A DNA stretch of 64,000 nt from Bog-473 sp963821755 (GCA_963821755.1 CAWGEX010000003.1:1364001-1428000); one strand, 5' to 3'. Counted from the stretch's first letter, positions 7,322 through 18,115 are shown. The notes: generated by a model from the letters alone, not told the origin. Program-made: numbers and translations.

Positions 7322-8901
7322 CCCCGCTCGACCACGGCGGCTTCCCACGCACTGAGGCGCAGCCCGCTCGCGAGCACCTCGCCGTCTCGCCGCCGATCGG
7401 TGCCGAGCGTCAGGGTTCCCTCCACGTCACCCCAGGTGACCTCGTCGTCGGACATGTTCACGACGACCACCGTCCGTTCACCCCGGCTCCACGCCCACAC
7501 ATTGACGGCGGCCTCCAGGGACACATAGCTGCCGCCCCGCAGGTCAGGGCTGCCGCGGCGCAGCGCAATCAGATCCCGGGCCAACGTCAGGATCGAGTCA
7601 GGATCCGACCGCTGGCTCTCGACATTGTGCCGGGCCAGGTCGCCCAACGGGAGCCACGGCACGACATCGGGATCGGCAAAGCCTCCGCCCGGGACGTCGC
7701 GCCACTGCATCGGCGTCCGCCCGGCGTCGCGTCCGGCGTAGTAGGGCCAGTAGAGCACGCCGAGCGGATCACGCAGGTCCTCCTGGGTCAGCGTGGCGTC
7801 GAGCTGCCCGATCTCGTCACCCTGGTACAACACCGGCGTGCCCCGGAGGCCCAGCAGCATGAGGAGGGCGGCCCGGGCCTTGTCCGGATCACCGCCCGCC
7901 CACCGCGTGGGGAAGCGGAACATGTCGTGGTTGGAACCCGTCCAGGCCGGCCAGGCCCCGGGGGGCAGGGCCGCTTCGGTCTCTTCGACGACGGCGCGCA
8001 TGGCGGCCGCCTCGAGGGGCGCGTTGATGAAGTTGAAGTTGAAGGCCAGGTGCAACTCGTCGTTCCCCTGCCCGTAGTACTTGGCCAGATCATCGACCGG
8101 CACCGGTGTCTCGCCGATGAGCAGGCGCGGCTCGTCGTAGGTGTCGGCCAGGGCGCGGAATCGCCGCAGCACCTCGTGCACCTCGGGGCGATTGGCGTTG
8201 TACACCGAGCGCTGCCCGAACATCTGGGCCTCGAAGTCGTCGTCCTCGGTGGCCGCAGGGTTGTCGCGCAGCAGCGCGTCCTTGATGATGACGTTGGCCA
8301 CGTCAATGCGGAAGCCGGCCACGCCGCGGTCGAACCAGAACCGCATGATGTCATCGAAGGTCGACCGCACCTCCTCGTTCCACCAATTGAGATCGGGTTG
8401 TTCGACCAGGTGATTGTGGAGGTAGTACTGGCCCGTTTCGGTACCGAGCGTCCAACCGGGCCCCCCGAAACTGCTGATCCAGTTGTTCGGGAGGGAGCCG
8501 TCGGGTTTGGGATCGGCCCAGACGTACCAGTCGCGCTTGGCCGCCGTCAGCGATGACCGGGAGTCGAGGAACCAAGGGTGTTGCTCGCTGGTGTGATTCG
8601 GCACCAGGTCCATCAGGACACGGATGCCGCGACGGCCGGCCTCGGCGATCAGACGGTCGACGTCATCCATCGTGCCGAAGTCGGGCTGAACGTCGCAGAA
8701 GTCCGAGACGTCGTAGCTCCAGTCGGCGTTGGGCGACACCGTGATGGGTGACAGCCAGATGCCGTCGACGCCCAACCATTCCAGGTGGTCCAGGTGCCCG
8801 ATGATGCCAGGGAGGTCACCCACACCGTCGCCGTTGGAGTCAGCGAAGGAGCGGGGGTAGATCTGGTAGAGCACCGCACCGCGCCACCAAGGGTCGGTCA
8901 C
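7318..8901 (-). CDS. GH13 alpha-glucosidase
   Basis: 527 residues, cytoplasmic. It has the four conserved GH13 regions: DLVPNHTSEQHPWF (I), GFRIDVANVI with the nucleophile Asp (II), LLIGETPVP with the acid/base Glu (III) and TGSNHDMFRF (IV). The N-terminus WWRGAVLYQIYPRSFADSNG and the late segment AGRTPMQWRD are typical of alpha-glucosidase/oligo-1,6-glucosidase/trehalose-active members; the exact substrate cannot be read. The GTG at 8901 overlaps the PhyH stop as GTGA, which fixes the start against a longer in-frame extension to 9093. It is the last gene of a coupled trio with PhyH and a solute-binding protein. Confidence 0.9.
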   Translation of the reverse strand: MTDPWWRGAVLYQIYPRSFADSNGDGVGDLPGIIGHLDHLEWLGVDGIWLSPITVSPNADWSYDVSDFCDVQPDFGTMDDVDRLIAEAGRRGIRVLMDLVPNHTSEQHPWFLDSRSSLTAAKRDWYVWADPKPDGSLPNNWISSFGGPGWTLGTETGQYYLHNHLVEQPDLNWWNEEVRSTFDDIMRFWFDRGVAGFRIDVANVIIKDALLRDNPAATEDDDFEAQMFGQRSVYNANRPEVHEVLRRFRALADTYDEPRLLIGETPVPVDDLAKYYGQGNDELHLAFNFNFINAPLEAAAMRAVVEETEAALPPGAWPAWTGSNHDMFRFPTRWAGGDPDKARAALLMLLGLRGTPVLYQGDEIGQLDATLTQEDLRDPLGVLYWPYYAGRDAGRTPMQWRDVPGGGFADPDVVPWLPLGDLARHNVESQRSDPDSILTLARDLIALRRGSPDLRGGSYVSLEAAVNVWAWSRGERTVVVVNMSDDEVTWGDVEGTLTLGTDRRRDGEVLASGLRLSAWEAAVVERG

Positions 8902-9785
8902 GCCTCCCGCCACGGCGTCAGGTCGAGCGACGGGTACCGTCGGGCCACCCCGCGCAGCGTGTCCTCGTTCCAGTAGGGGTGTCCCGGGGGCGGAAAGCCC
9001 AACATGGAGAGCTGCCGCACGCTGGGACCCTGCATGAACCGGTGCCAGGCCATCCCTTCGGCGGCGCCGGGCCACGCCTGCGAACCGAGCCAATCCGTCT
9101 GGGCCGGCTTGAACGAGACGTGCAGCATGAAGCGAGCCGTGTCGGGTGCCGTCATGCGGACACCGCGGTGGTACACGTCGGGTCGGTAGGCCAGCACCGA
9201 ACCCGAGCCGCCGACGGCCGGCACCTCGGCCTCGTAGAGGTGGGGGTAGTCGGTCACGCTGAGGTACGTCCGCTCGGTCGGGATCTCCCCCGTCAGTTGC
9301 CGTGACACGACGCGCGTCGCCGCCGTCTCGGCCGTCACGTCGCTCAGGTAGACGAACAGCTCCAGGTGTTGGTAGCCCGCATCGGTGCGGGGTACCACCA
9401 GCGTGTGGTTGCCGTAGTCGACGTGGAGGAGCTGCTCGTCGGACTCGGCGCCCAGCGAGTACTTGGCGCTCAGCATGCCCTGGTAGAGCCGAAGGTCGCT
9501 CTGGCCGAGGAACTCCTCGGCCAGGTCCATCAGGCTGTTGTGCAGGACCAGGTCGTTGAGCGCGCCGGCCTCGAAGGGAAAGCCGGGCATGACGGTGTGG
9601 GAGTCGGTGCGGAAGGGCCGGTTGCGCTCGGGGTCGCGGTCGGCCGCGAACTCCTCGGCCGTGGGGAACAGGGCCGGCAGTTCAGCCTGGGCCGCCCGCA
9701 CGACATCGTCGGGCAGCAAGGCATCCAGGAGGCACCAGCCGTCGGATTCCCATCGCTCCTTCTCACTGGCATGCGTGGCCGCCAT
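8898..9785 (-). CDS. Phytanoyl-CoA dioxygenase (PhyH) family protein
   Basis: 295 residues. The N-terminus WESDGWCLLDALLPDDVV is the usual PhyH opening. The 2-His-1-Asp iron site is seen as HVDYGNHT (H-x-D) and the distal His in RPDVYHRGVRMT, with the 2-oxoglutarate-binding Arg in the following TARFMLHVSF segment. Members hydroxylate varied substrates using Fe(II), O2 and 2-oxoglutarate; the substrate here is unknown. The ATG at 9785 overlaps the upstream stop as TGATG, so translation is coupled to the solute-binding protein gene; the downstream glucosidase is coupled by GTGA. Confidence 0.87.
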   Translation of the reverse strand: MAATHASEKERWESDGWCLLDALLPDDVVRAAQAELPALFPTAEEFAADRDPERNRPFRTDSHTVMPGFPFEAGALNDLVLHNSLMDLAEEFLGQSDLRLYQGMLSAKYSLGAESDEQLLHVDYGNHTLVVPRTDAGYQHLELFVYLSDVTAETAATRVVSRQLTGEIPTERTYLSVTDYPHLYEAEVPAVGGSGSVLAYRPDVYHRGVRMTAPDTARFMLHVSFKPAQTDWLGSQAWPGAAEGMAWHRFMQGPSVRQLSMLGFPPPGHPYWNEDTLRGVARRYPSLDLTPWREA

Positions 9786-11335
9786 CAACCCGCCTTCGGC
9801 AGGGGCTTCCACGTCTCGACTGTGGTCCAACAGCGCCCCTGCGGGGGGAGCTTGCCGAGGGGGAGGCGGCACTGGGCGCTCGGGGGCACGTTGTTGTGCA
9901 GGCGGACGACCTGGAACTGCGTCGGCCCGGCGAACTTGGTCGGCCCGTAGGTCAAGATGGGCGAGTAGCCCCCGGGGAAATTCGTGACCTTCGACATGGC
10001 GGTGACGAAGGTGCGACGGTTCAGGTTCTTCCCGGCCGCGGTGGCCGCCTGGTCGAACAGACGGATCTCCTGGCACCAGCCCTGAACTGGCCCCTGCTCC
10101 TCGATGTCATCGTTCATGTTGCCCTTGGGGATCTCGGGGTAGGCGTTGTGCCAGATCGTCCAGCAACTCCTCACGCCCGGGTCGTACCCGCCGGACGCCT
10201 GCGGCCGCGGGTCATCGACCCCCCCAAGCGTCTCGGTGGTCACACCTTCCTGGCCGTCGAGCGCGTTCTCGTAGGGCACGGGCAGCAAGCCCAGCGACGA
10301 CTCAATCGATGAGTCGTAGTCGGACAGCAGCAGGGTGGGGAAGTACTTCTGTGCCGTCTCGGCCGCCAGTACCGGGGTGAAGGCATTGAAGGTCACGAGG
10401 GGGATGACCGACTTCACGCCGGCGGCCTGCAACTTCTCAATGATGAGCGGCGCCTGGCTGTCGGTAGTCGACGTCTCGGAGATGTTCTCGGCCAGGGTCT
10501 CGACCACCGGCGTCACGCCGATAGCCCTCAGGTCCGGCAGCAGATACTTGGTCAGCGCCGTCTGATCGGGGGCCTGGTCCCCGGCGATCACACCCACCTT
10601 GACCTTGGGGCTCAGCGTGCCCTTGCTCTTGCCCCAGTTGACCAGGGCCTGCAGGAGGGCCGAGTCATCGGGTCCGGTCCACCACAGGTAGGGCGACCCG
10701 GCCCGGGTGTAGGTGGAGACGCCCGTCCACTGACCAATGAAGGGTGTCTTGCCTTCCTGGGCCACGCAGAGCTGGTCGGCCCCGGTCCAGGCCCCGAGCC
10801 CGTCGAGCACGGCAAAGGCGGCCGGGCTGCCCTGGGTCCAGTCCTTACAGAGCGAGCGCATGGACTGCTCGTCGGTGGGGTCGAACATGGAGATGATGGC
10901 GTTGATCTTGCGGCCGTTGATCCCGCCAGTGGTGTTGATGTGGCTGACGAAGAGATTGATGGCCTTGACCTGCTCGCCGTATTCGGCATCCTCGGCGAAA
11001 CCCAACCGGCCCTGCAGCGAATTCAGGTTGACCACCGGGAAGACCACATTGATGCTGGTCTTGGTGACACCGCGGGTGCTGGTGCTGGCCTGGCTCACGG
11101 GAGTGGGCGCCGCCCCGGCTACCGCGAGCCCGGCCCCGCTGGAGGCGGCTGTGATGCCGCCGACGATGAGCGTGGCGACCATGAGCAGGGACACGCGCCG
11201 ATGGGCCCAGGCACCCCCAGGACCCACGGGTGCTGTCGTCACGTTCTGCGGTTTCCCCTTACGCACGAATCCCCCCCATCTCCGAACGCCGAGACTTGTC
11301 GCTCCGGTGCACGAACCTCCCACGAAGACTGCCAT
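9785..11335 (-). CDS. Extracellular solute-binding protein, branched-chain amino-acid type fold
   Basis: 516 residues with an N-terminal signal region (RRVSLLMVATLIVGGITAAS) and then a type I periplasmic-binding fold: INVVFPVVNLNSLQG, INLFVSHINTTGGINGRKIN, VKVGVIAGDQAP. This is the Peripla_BP_6/LivJ-like family, which binds amino acids, short amides or other small solutes outside the cell. No permease or ATPase genes are adjacent, so it is an orphan receptor. A GTG at 11266 preceded by a G-rich stretch is a plausible alternative start. It is the first gene of the coupled trio with PhyH and GH13. Confidence 0.82.
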   Translation of the reverse strand: MAVFVGGSCTGATSLGVRRWGGFVRKGKPQNVTTAPVGPGGAWAHRRVSLLMVATLIVGGITAASSGAGLAVAGAAPTPVSQASTSTRGVTKTSINVVFPVVNLNSLQGRLGFAEDAEYGEQVKAINLFVSHINTTGGINGRKINAIISMFDPTDEQSMRSLCKDWTQGSPAAFAVLDGLGAWTGADQLCVAQEGKTPFIGQWTGVSTYTRAGSPYLWWTGPDDSALLQALVNWGKSKGTLSPKVKVGVIAGDQAPDQTALTKYLLPDLRAIGVTPVVETLAENISETSTTDSQAPLIIEKLQAAGVKSVIPLVTFNAFTPVLAAETAQKYFPTLLLSDYDSSIESSLGLLPVPYENALDGQEGVTTETLGGVDDPRPQASGGYDPGVRSCWTIWHNAYPEIPKGNMNDDIEEQGPVQGWCQEIRLFDQAATAAGKNLNRRTFVTAMSKVTNFPGGYSPILTYGPTKFAGPTQFQVVRLHNNVPPSAQCRLPLGKLPPQGRCWTTVETWKPLPKAG

Positions 11336-11417
11336 ATTCGTCCGAAGAGAAGCCGACCCGCAAAGTCATGTCCCCGCCGGCGGCAGGAAAGGGGGCACCC
11401 ACCGTGGCCCTCGCCTT

Positions 11418-11432
11418 GCCCGGGATCCGGGC
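11418..11432 (-). terminator. Possible U-less terminator hairpin after ettA
   Basis: A GCCCGG / CCGGGC hairpin with a 3-nt loop begins 13 bp downstream of the ettA stop. It lacks a T-run, as is common for actinobacterial terminators, so the assignment is weak. Confidence 0.25.
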
Positions 11433-11444
11433 GGGGCGTCGGCG

Positions 11445-13124
<1,680 letters not shown>

Positions 13125-13188
13125 GCCGAACAGTGTGGCCCAGCCCGCAGGAACGCACCGTACCCCCAGGTCAGGGGGCCACAGCCGG

Positions 13189-13371
13189 TCAGCCGAGGGC
13201 CAGATCGGCCCCGGTCCACAGGTCCACGAAGATGGCCGGCGGTTCGGGTGAGGTCATCGACTGCTGGGTGAACAGAATGGTGGTCAGGTCCCGGTCGATG
13301 TCGGATCGCCAGGTCGTGCCGGTGCCACCGTCCCGGCGTGGTTCCCTGGCCGCTGGGGCATGACCTCGGCC
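13189..13371 (-). pseudogene. C-terminal relic of a beta-lactamase-like serine hydrolase
   Basis: Between ettA and the esterase, one minus-strand frame is open for about 60 codons and encodes DGGTGTTWRSDIDRDLTTI followed by LFTQQSMTSPEPPAIFVDLW and a stop. This matches the last 50 residues of class C beta-lactamase-related serine hydrolases (GWDGGxGTxWxSDPxxDL...TQRxxTSPEPP...DFW). The frame is closed upstream by a stop at 13372-13374 and no catalytic SxxK or YxN region is present, so only a tail remains. Remainder of 13125-13473: nothing else supported. Confidence 0.5.
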
Positions 13372-13473
13372 TCAGGAGCAGGGCCAGCGTGGCGTGGCGT
13401 TCCATCCGGCGACACTCCCTTACTGGCATACTTTCGCTCCGTTGCGCCGCGCCGCAGGAACGGAGATCCGACC

Positions 13474-14559
13474 ATGGCAGTTCCCCACCGGACGCGAGCC
13501 CGCGCACTCCCCGGGCTGGTTGGGCTCGTCGGGTTGCTCGGGCTGGCGGCGCTGTGGGGGTCACCGGCCATCTCGAGAGCCGCGGCATCGGCCAGCACAA
13601 CGACTACAACCACCGGGGGCCCGGCGCCCAGACTGGCGCCGATGGACAGCTCCTACCTCTTCTCCCTGACGTTCGACGGGCTGACGCGGGCCTACCGAAT
13701 TCATGTCCCGCCCGCGGCCACAACCGGCAAGCCGCTCCCCATGGTGATCAACCTGCACGGCGACACGCAGAATGGACAGCTGGAGGAGCTCCAGACGCAA
13801 ATGGATGCCAACGCCGACCAGAACGGGTACCTCGCCGTCTATCCCGACGGCACCCGAGTCTCCAAGGTGCTGACCCCCGACCCGGTCGCCATGCAGGCGC
13901 AATACGGATGGAACGCCGGACTTTGTTGCGCTCTCCCGGCGGCCAAGAACATCAATGATGTGGGATTCCTGACCACCGTCATCGCCGCCGTGGCCCAACG
14001 GACGCCGGTCAATTTGCGGCGGGTCTACATCACGGGCATTTCCAGCGGCGGGATGATGGCCAACGCCATGGCCGCCCGGGCCGCTGGCCACATCGCCGCC
14101 GTCTCCTCGGTCGAAGGTCCGATCGAGATCCCGACCATCCATCCATCCCGAGTGGTGCCGGCCCTGGAGTTCGCCAGCACGAGTGACCCGATCGTCCCGT
14201 TCAATGGGACGCCGAACAAGAACCCCAAGCTGGTGTTATCCGCTCAGGACGGCATCAACCAGTGGGTCAGGAACGACGGGTGCTCAACCCCGCCCCACAC
14301 CGCCGCGCCCGTTGTTGGTGCTGTGGCGTCGGTATCGGCCGGAGAATCAGCCACACTGGTGACCTATGCCCACTGCAAGGACGGAGCCAAGGTCGAGCTC
14401 GAGCGGTTCACCGGATCCGGTCACGTGTGGCCGGGCAGCCCACTCAATACGGGGCCGATGAACACGTGGATCCTGCAAGGCGTGGGGCGTGGCATCGTCC
14501 TGGTCGACGCCAACGAGACCATGTGGAATTTCTTCAAACAGTACGAGCTCCCGAAGTAG
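13474..14559 (+). CDS. Secreted polyhydroxybutyrate-depolymerase-like esterase (LpqC/feruloyl esterase type)
   Basis: 361 residues. A signal peptide (ALPGLVGLVGLLGLAALWG) precedes a Thr-rich linker and an alpha/beta-hydrolase domain. Visible are the oxyanion strand MVINLHGDTQ, the nucleophile elbow GISSGG with S190, the acid in FASTSDPIVPF, and the His in GSGHVWPG, the order expected of the LpqC/PHB depolymerase family. It would hydrolyse an ester outside the cell; polymer versus small ester cannot be decided. The ATG at 13474 has CGGAG 8 nt upstream. The alcohol dehydrogenase gene begins 9 bp downstream and may be co-transcribed. Confidence 0.85.
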   Translation: MAVPHRTRARALPGLVGLVGLLGLAALWGSPAISRAAASASTTTTTTGGPAPRLAPMDSSYLFSLTFDGLTRAYRIHVPPAATTGKPLPMVINLHGDTQNGQLEELQTQMDANADQNGYLAVYPDGTRVSKVLTPDPVAMQAQYGWNAGLCCALPAAKNINDVGFLTTVIAAVAQRTPVNLRRVYITGISSGGMMANAMAARAAGHIAAVSSVEGPIEIPTIHPSRVVPALEFASTSDPIVPFNGTPNKNPKLVLSAQDGINQWVRNDGCSTPPHTAAPVVGAVASVSAGESATLVTYAHCKDGAKVELERFTGSGHVWPGSPLNTGPMNTWILQGVGRGIVLVDANETMWNFFKQYELPK

Positions 14560-14568
14560 GCCTCTGAA

Positions 14569-15603
14569 GTGCCCTCGGAACTCATGCCCGCGGCCGTCTA
14601 TGTCGGCGAAGGAAAGATCGCCGTCGAGCACGTCGCCATTCCCGACCCGGGTCCCGCAGAGGTGTTGGTGGAGATTGCCGAGTGCGGCATCTGCGGGTCA
14701 GACCTCCACTTGGTGATGGAAAAATACGCCACGCCGGGATCGATCCTCGGACACGAATGGTCGGGCATCGTCGTGTCGGGACCATCCGGGTCGGCCTGGA
14801 CACCGGGTCATCGCGTCGTGGGAGACCCATCTCCGGGGTGCGGCACGTGCCGCCCCTGCCGACGCGGCCGGCCTTCGGTGTGCCTGCGCCGCCCGCCGAG
14901 CAACTTCCTGGACTCTCGCGGAGCGTTCTGCCGTTACAAGACGGTGGCGGTGGACAACGTCCTGCTGATCCCCGATTCACTCTCCATCAGAGCGGCTGCC
15001 CTGGCCGAGCCGACGGCGATCGCGTTGCATGCGGTGCGAGCGGGCGACGTCGGACCCGACGATCGTGTCCTGGTCACCGGGGGAGGTCCGGTGGGGCTGC
15101 TGATCGTCGCCGTCTTGCGCGCGCAGGGAGTGACGGACATCACGGTGAGCGAGCCCTCGCTCATCCGTCGCGACCAGGCCCTGGCCGTCGGGGCCACCCG
15201 GACCGTGACACCCGATGCCCTGGTGGATCCGCCGATGGGAGCCACGGTGAGCGAACCGTATGCCGTGGCCTTCGAATGCTCCGGCCAGGCCAGTGCCGCC
15301 GAAAGGGCCCTCAACCAGTTGGACTATGCCGGCTCGCTGGTGATCGTCGGTACCGGGTTTGAGCCGCCGCGGGTGAATCAGAACCGCATGATCATCTTCG
15401 AGCTCGAGATCGTCGGGGCCTACAACTACAACGCCGAAGGATTCGGTCCCGCGGTGGCCCTTCTCGACAGTGGGTTGCTGCCCCTCGAGCTCCTCATCGA
15501 GCCCGACGACATCCCACTCGACGGCGTGATGTCGGCGATGGAGCGCCTCTCGCGCGGAGAGATACCCCGGAAGGTCCTGGTGCGACCCGAGGTTTCCGCA
15601 TGA
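14569..15603 (+). CDS. Zinc-dependent alcohol dehydrogenase (MDR family)
   Basis: 344 residues. The GroES-like domain has CGICGSDLH and GHEWSG for the catalytic zinc and a structural zinc loop with four Cys in CGTCRPCRRGRPSVC; the Rossmann domain has VLVTGGGPVGLLIVAV. It oxidises an alcohol or polyol with NAD(P)+. The sequence is of the threonine/sorbitol/butanediol dehydrogenase type, substrate unknown. GTG at 14569 is used; an ATG at 14584 is an alternative. The stop overlaps the next start as ATGA, coupling it to the VOC protein. Confidence 0.88.
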   Translation: MPSELMPAAVYVGEGKIAVEHVAIPDPGPAEVLVEIAECGICGSDLHLVMEKYATPGSILGHEWSGIVVSGPSGSAWTPGHRVVGDPSPGCGTCRPCRRGRPSVCLRRPPSNFLDSRGAFCRYKTVAVDNVLLIPDSLSIRAAALAEPTAIALHAVRAGDVGPDDRVLVTGGGPVGLLIVAVLRAQGVTDITVSEPSLIRRDQALAVGATRTVTPDALVDPPMGATVSEPYAVAFECSGQASAAERALNQLDYAGSLVIVGTGFEPPRVNQNRMIIFELEIVGAYNYNAEGFGPAVALLDSGLLPLELLIEPDDIPLDGVMSAMERLSRGEIPRKVLVRPEVSA

Positions 15604-16058
15604 AGGACGAAGCGTTTCCTCCCCGGATCAACCACGTGGCCATCAGCGTCCAGGCCGGCCTCATGGACGCAGCGGGGCGAGCCGCACTGCTCGACTTCTT
15701 CTCGGAGGTCTTCGGATGGACCGAAGGAGACAACAGCACCGAGAAGGGCAACCCACTCATTCTCTACACCGGGGCTTTGCGCCAGTTCCTTTACCTGCTT
15801 CCGGCGGAGGAGCAATTTCTGGTGACCGCTCCGCTCGACCATTTTGGGATGGAGGTCTCGTCCCGCGGTGAGCTCGTGGCCATCCTCGGACGGGCCAAGG
15901 CGTACCAACGCAAGGATGATCGAGTCCGCATCATCGATATCGGCACCATGACCACCCACGGACCGACCGACGACTACACGCTCACCAACGCCTACGTCGG
16001 CTTCCTGCTGCCGCTCATGATCGAACTTCAACACATCGAGCGCCAACCTCGTCCCTGA
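15600..16058 (+). CDS. VOC-fold (glyoxalase-like) protein
   Basis: 152 residues. The opening RINHVAISVQ and LLDFFSEVFGW is the first beta-alpha-beta unit of the vicinal-oxygen-chelate fold, and LDHFGMEV begins the second. Metal-ligand positions are not all obvious, so it may be enzymatic or a binding protein. It is translationally coupled (ATGA) to the alcohol dehydrogenase, suggesting a shared substrate or pathway. No specific activity can be read. Confidence 0.7.
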   Translation: MKDEAFPPRINHVAISVQAGLMDAAGRAALLDFFSEVFGWTEGDNSTEKGNPLILYTGALRQFLYLLPAEEQFLVTAPLDHFGMEVSSRGELVAILGRAKAYQRKDDRVRIIDIGTMTTHGPTDDYTLTNAYVGFLLPLMIELQHIERQPRP

Positions 16059-16174
16059 CGGCCGAATCGCACCGAGAAACTCCGGCGCCCGGGGCGGCGG
16101 GCAGGTACCGGCCGAGATGCCTACAGTTCGGAAATCCAGACCACCACCCGGATCTCCCACTCCTGGCGCTCACC

Positions 16175-17494
16175 GTGAGCCAGAACGACCCTAGGCCGGT
16201 GGAGAACGTCAGCCCGACCGATGGTGCTCCCGGTCGAGCGCTGCGGCTCCATGGTTGGTCGGACCCGGCCGTCGTGGCGGTGGCGATCGTGGCACTCGCC
16301 GCCGGGTTCGGACAATTCGGACTCACCGCCACCCTCGGCGACGTGTCCCGTCATTTCGGCCACGTCGTGCAAGGTTCCACGGTGGCCGATCGCGCTGGGC
16401 TCTCGGGCACCGAGCTGGGGCTCGGCCTGGCCGTGGTCAGGCTCGCCTCACTCGGAGGCCTCCCGTTGGCCGGGCTGGCCGACCGGATCGGCCGACGACG
16501 GGTGATGCTGGTCGCGTGCGGGATCGGTTTGGCCATCACGGCAGCGTCCGCCGCCAGCCCCGGCTACTGGTGGTTTGTCCTCTTGTTCGCGCTCGGACGG
16601 CCCTTCTTGTCGGCCGCGGCGGCGGTGGCGCAAGTTCAGGCCGCCGAACAGACGGGCTCGAGCCAGCGTGCGGCGGCGGTGGCCCTGGTGGCCGCTGGCT
16701 ACGCCGTCGGGGCGGGAGCGACTGCGGTGATCTACGGGCTGTTCGGGAAGGCACTGAACTTTCAGGGGATTCTGTTGTTGGCCCTGGTGCCGCTCATTGC
16801 CCTGCCGTGGGTGGCTCGAAGGGTCTCCGAGCCCGACCGCTTCGTGGTCGCGGTGGCGTCCAAAGAACGTCGCCTCCCGATCATCGGGCCGGTGGCCCGC
16901 CCCTACCGCAGCCGGTTGGCCATTGTCAGCGGAGTGGCCTTCTCCCTCGCGCTGATCACCGGGCCGGCCACCAGCTTCCTCTTCATTTACGCCCAGAATA
17001 TTGAACACTTCCCGGGAACCGCCATATCCGGCATGGTCGTCGGAGCCGGGATTCTCGCCTTCGGCGGCCTCCTCGCCGGCCGGTGGCTGGCCGACCGAGT
17101 GGGCCGCCGACCGACGGCGGCCGGGGCGATCCTCTTGATCGGTGGGGCCAGCATTCTTTGCTACAGCGGCGGCACATCCGCACTGGTGGTTGGGTATGTC
17201 ATCGGCACCACCGGCGGGGCAATTTTCGCTCCGGCCGGTGGCGCCTTCGTGAATGAGCTGTTTCCGACGTCGGTGCGTTCCTCGGTGGCGGGATGGAGCG
17301 TGGCCAGCTCCGTGATGGGCGCCGTGATCGGATTGGTGGTCTTCGGGGCCATCGCCGACGTGGGAAACCGTTTCGCCCCGGCCGCCGTGTTCACCTTTCT
17401 TCCGGCCATGGCATTGAGCAGTCTGATTTATCTGCTCCCCGAAACCCGTGGACACGAACCCGAGTGGTTCTGGCCTTCAGAAGCCGCCACGTAG
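16175..17494 (+). CDS. MFS transporter
   Basis: 439 residues with about 12 hydrophobic segments. The family motif A appears in both halves as GLADRIGRRRVML and WLADRVGRRPTAAG, and the C-terminus has LLPETRGHEPEW, the PETRG motif of the sugar/metabolite-proton symporter branch. It probably moves a small organic solute across the cytoplasmic membrane; substrate not determinable. GTG start at 16175. The next gene starts 4 bp after its stop, so the three membrane-protein genes likely form one transcript. Confidence 0.9.
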   Translation: MSQNDPRPVENVSPTDGAPGRALRLHGWSDPAVVAVAIVALAAGFGQFGLTATLGDVSRHFGHVVQGSTVADRAGLSGTELGLGLAVVRLASLGGLPLAGLADRIGRRRVMLVACGIGLAITAASAASPGYWWFVLLFALGRPFLSAAAAVAQVQAAEQTGSSQRAAAVALVAAGYAVGAGATAVIYGLFGKALNFQGILLLALVPLIALPWVARRVSEPDRFVVAVASKERRLPIIGPVARPYRSRLAIVSGVAFSLALITGPATSFLFIYAQNIEHFPGTAISGMVVGAGILAFGGLLAGRWLADRVGRRPTAAGAILLIGGASILCYSGGTSALVVGYVIGTTGGAIFAPAGGAFVNELFPTSVRSSVAGWSVASSVMGAVIGLVVFGAIADVGNRFAPAAVFTFLPAMALSSLIYLLPETRGHEPEWFWPSEAAT

Positions 17495-17498
17495 CGTC

Positions 17499-17918
17499 GT
17501 GACCGACCGCCGAGGGCCCATCGGTCCGGTGGTCCTGGGCTTGGCGGCGGCCGTGCTGACCGTGCTGGCCTCCTTCACCAGCCCGTTCACCCTGGGGGCC
17601 GAAGCCATCACGGCTCTCCCGCTCTCCGCCGGACTGGCCGCCCTCGTGCTTGGGCTTCGACCGGCCCAGCGCTCCTGCGGGACAGATCGATCCCAACACG
17701 ACGTTGCCCCACCCGAACCGCTGCATCGGTGGGCCCTGGTGTGGCTGGGCCTGGTCGTCGCCACCGTCGGTTGGGAGCTGTACTGCTATCTCAACACGCC
17801 ACGATCATCACACCCCACGTTGAGCGGGCTGATCGACATGCTCGACGCCAGGCCAATCGGAAAATTCGTGGCCTTTTCCCTGTGGCTCGCCCTCGGTTGG
17901 GTTCTGGTCATCCAATGA
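17499..17918 (+). CDS. Small membrane protein, four hydrophobic segments
   Basis: 139 residues; function not recognised. Hydrophobic segments include VVLGLAAAVLTVLASF, ALPLSAGLAALVLGL, ALVWLGLVVATVGWELYCYL and FVAFSLWLALGWVLVI. The WELYCYLNTPRSSHPTLSGL stretch is one I associate with an uncharacterised actinobacterial membrane family usually followed by a second short membrane protein, as here. The start is GTG 17499, 4 bp after the MFS stop. Its stop overlaps the next ATG (ATGA). Confidence 0.65.
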   Translation: MTDRRGPIGPVVLGLAAAVLTVLASFTSPFTLGAEAITALPLSAGLAALVLGLRPAQRSCGTDRSQHDVAPPEPLHRWALVWLGLVVATVGWELYCYLNTPRSSHPTLSGLIDMLDARPIGKFVAFSLWLALGWVLVIQ

Positions 17919-18115
17919 CCGGCAGACAGTGGAGCTTTCTCATTTGGGCGGTGCTCGGATTGGCCGTCACGGTCTGGTTGGTAGCCACGTGGCTGTCGGG
18001 TGGACGACTTCCGACCCTCGGGGCCGTCCTTCACCGTCTCAAGGCGAGCTCGATCGGACGGGTGCTCCTCGCTGTGGGCTGGGCCTGGCTCGGCTGGCAC
18101 TCCTTTGCCCGATGA
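17915..18115 (+). CDS. Small two-segment membrane protein (DUF6186-like)
   Basis: 66 residues: one helix WSFLIWAVLGLAVTVWLVATW, a short loop, then SSIGRVLLAVGWAWLGWHSF. The GWAWLGWHxFAR ending is what I recall for the DUF6186 family of actinobacteria. No function is known. It is coupled by ATGA to the preceding membrane protein, so the two probably act together or form a complex. Confidence 0.6.
   Translation: MTGRQWSFLIWAVLGLAVTVWLVATWLSGGRLPTLGAVLHRLKASSIGRVLLAVGWAWLGWHSFAR

Noticed and set aside
8902..9093. N-terminal extension of the alpha-glucosidase
   Set aside because: It overlaps the PhyH gene and has low-complexity Arg/Gly content; GTGA coupling at 8898-8901 fixes the start.
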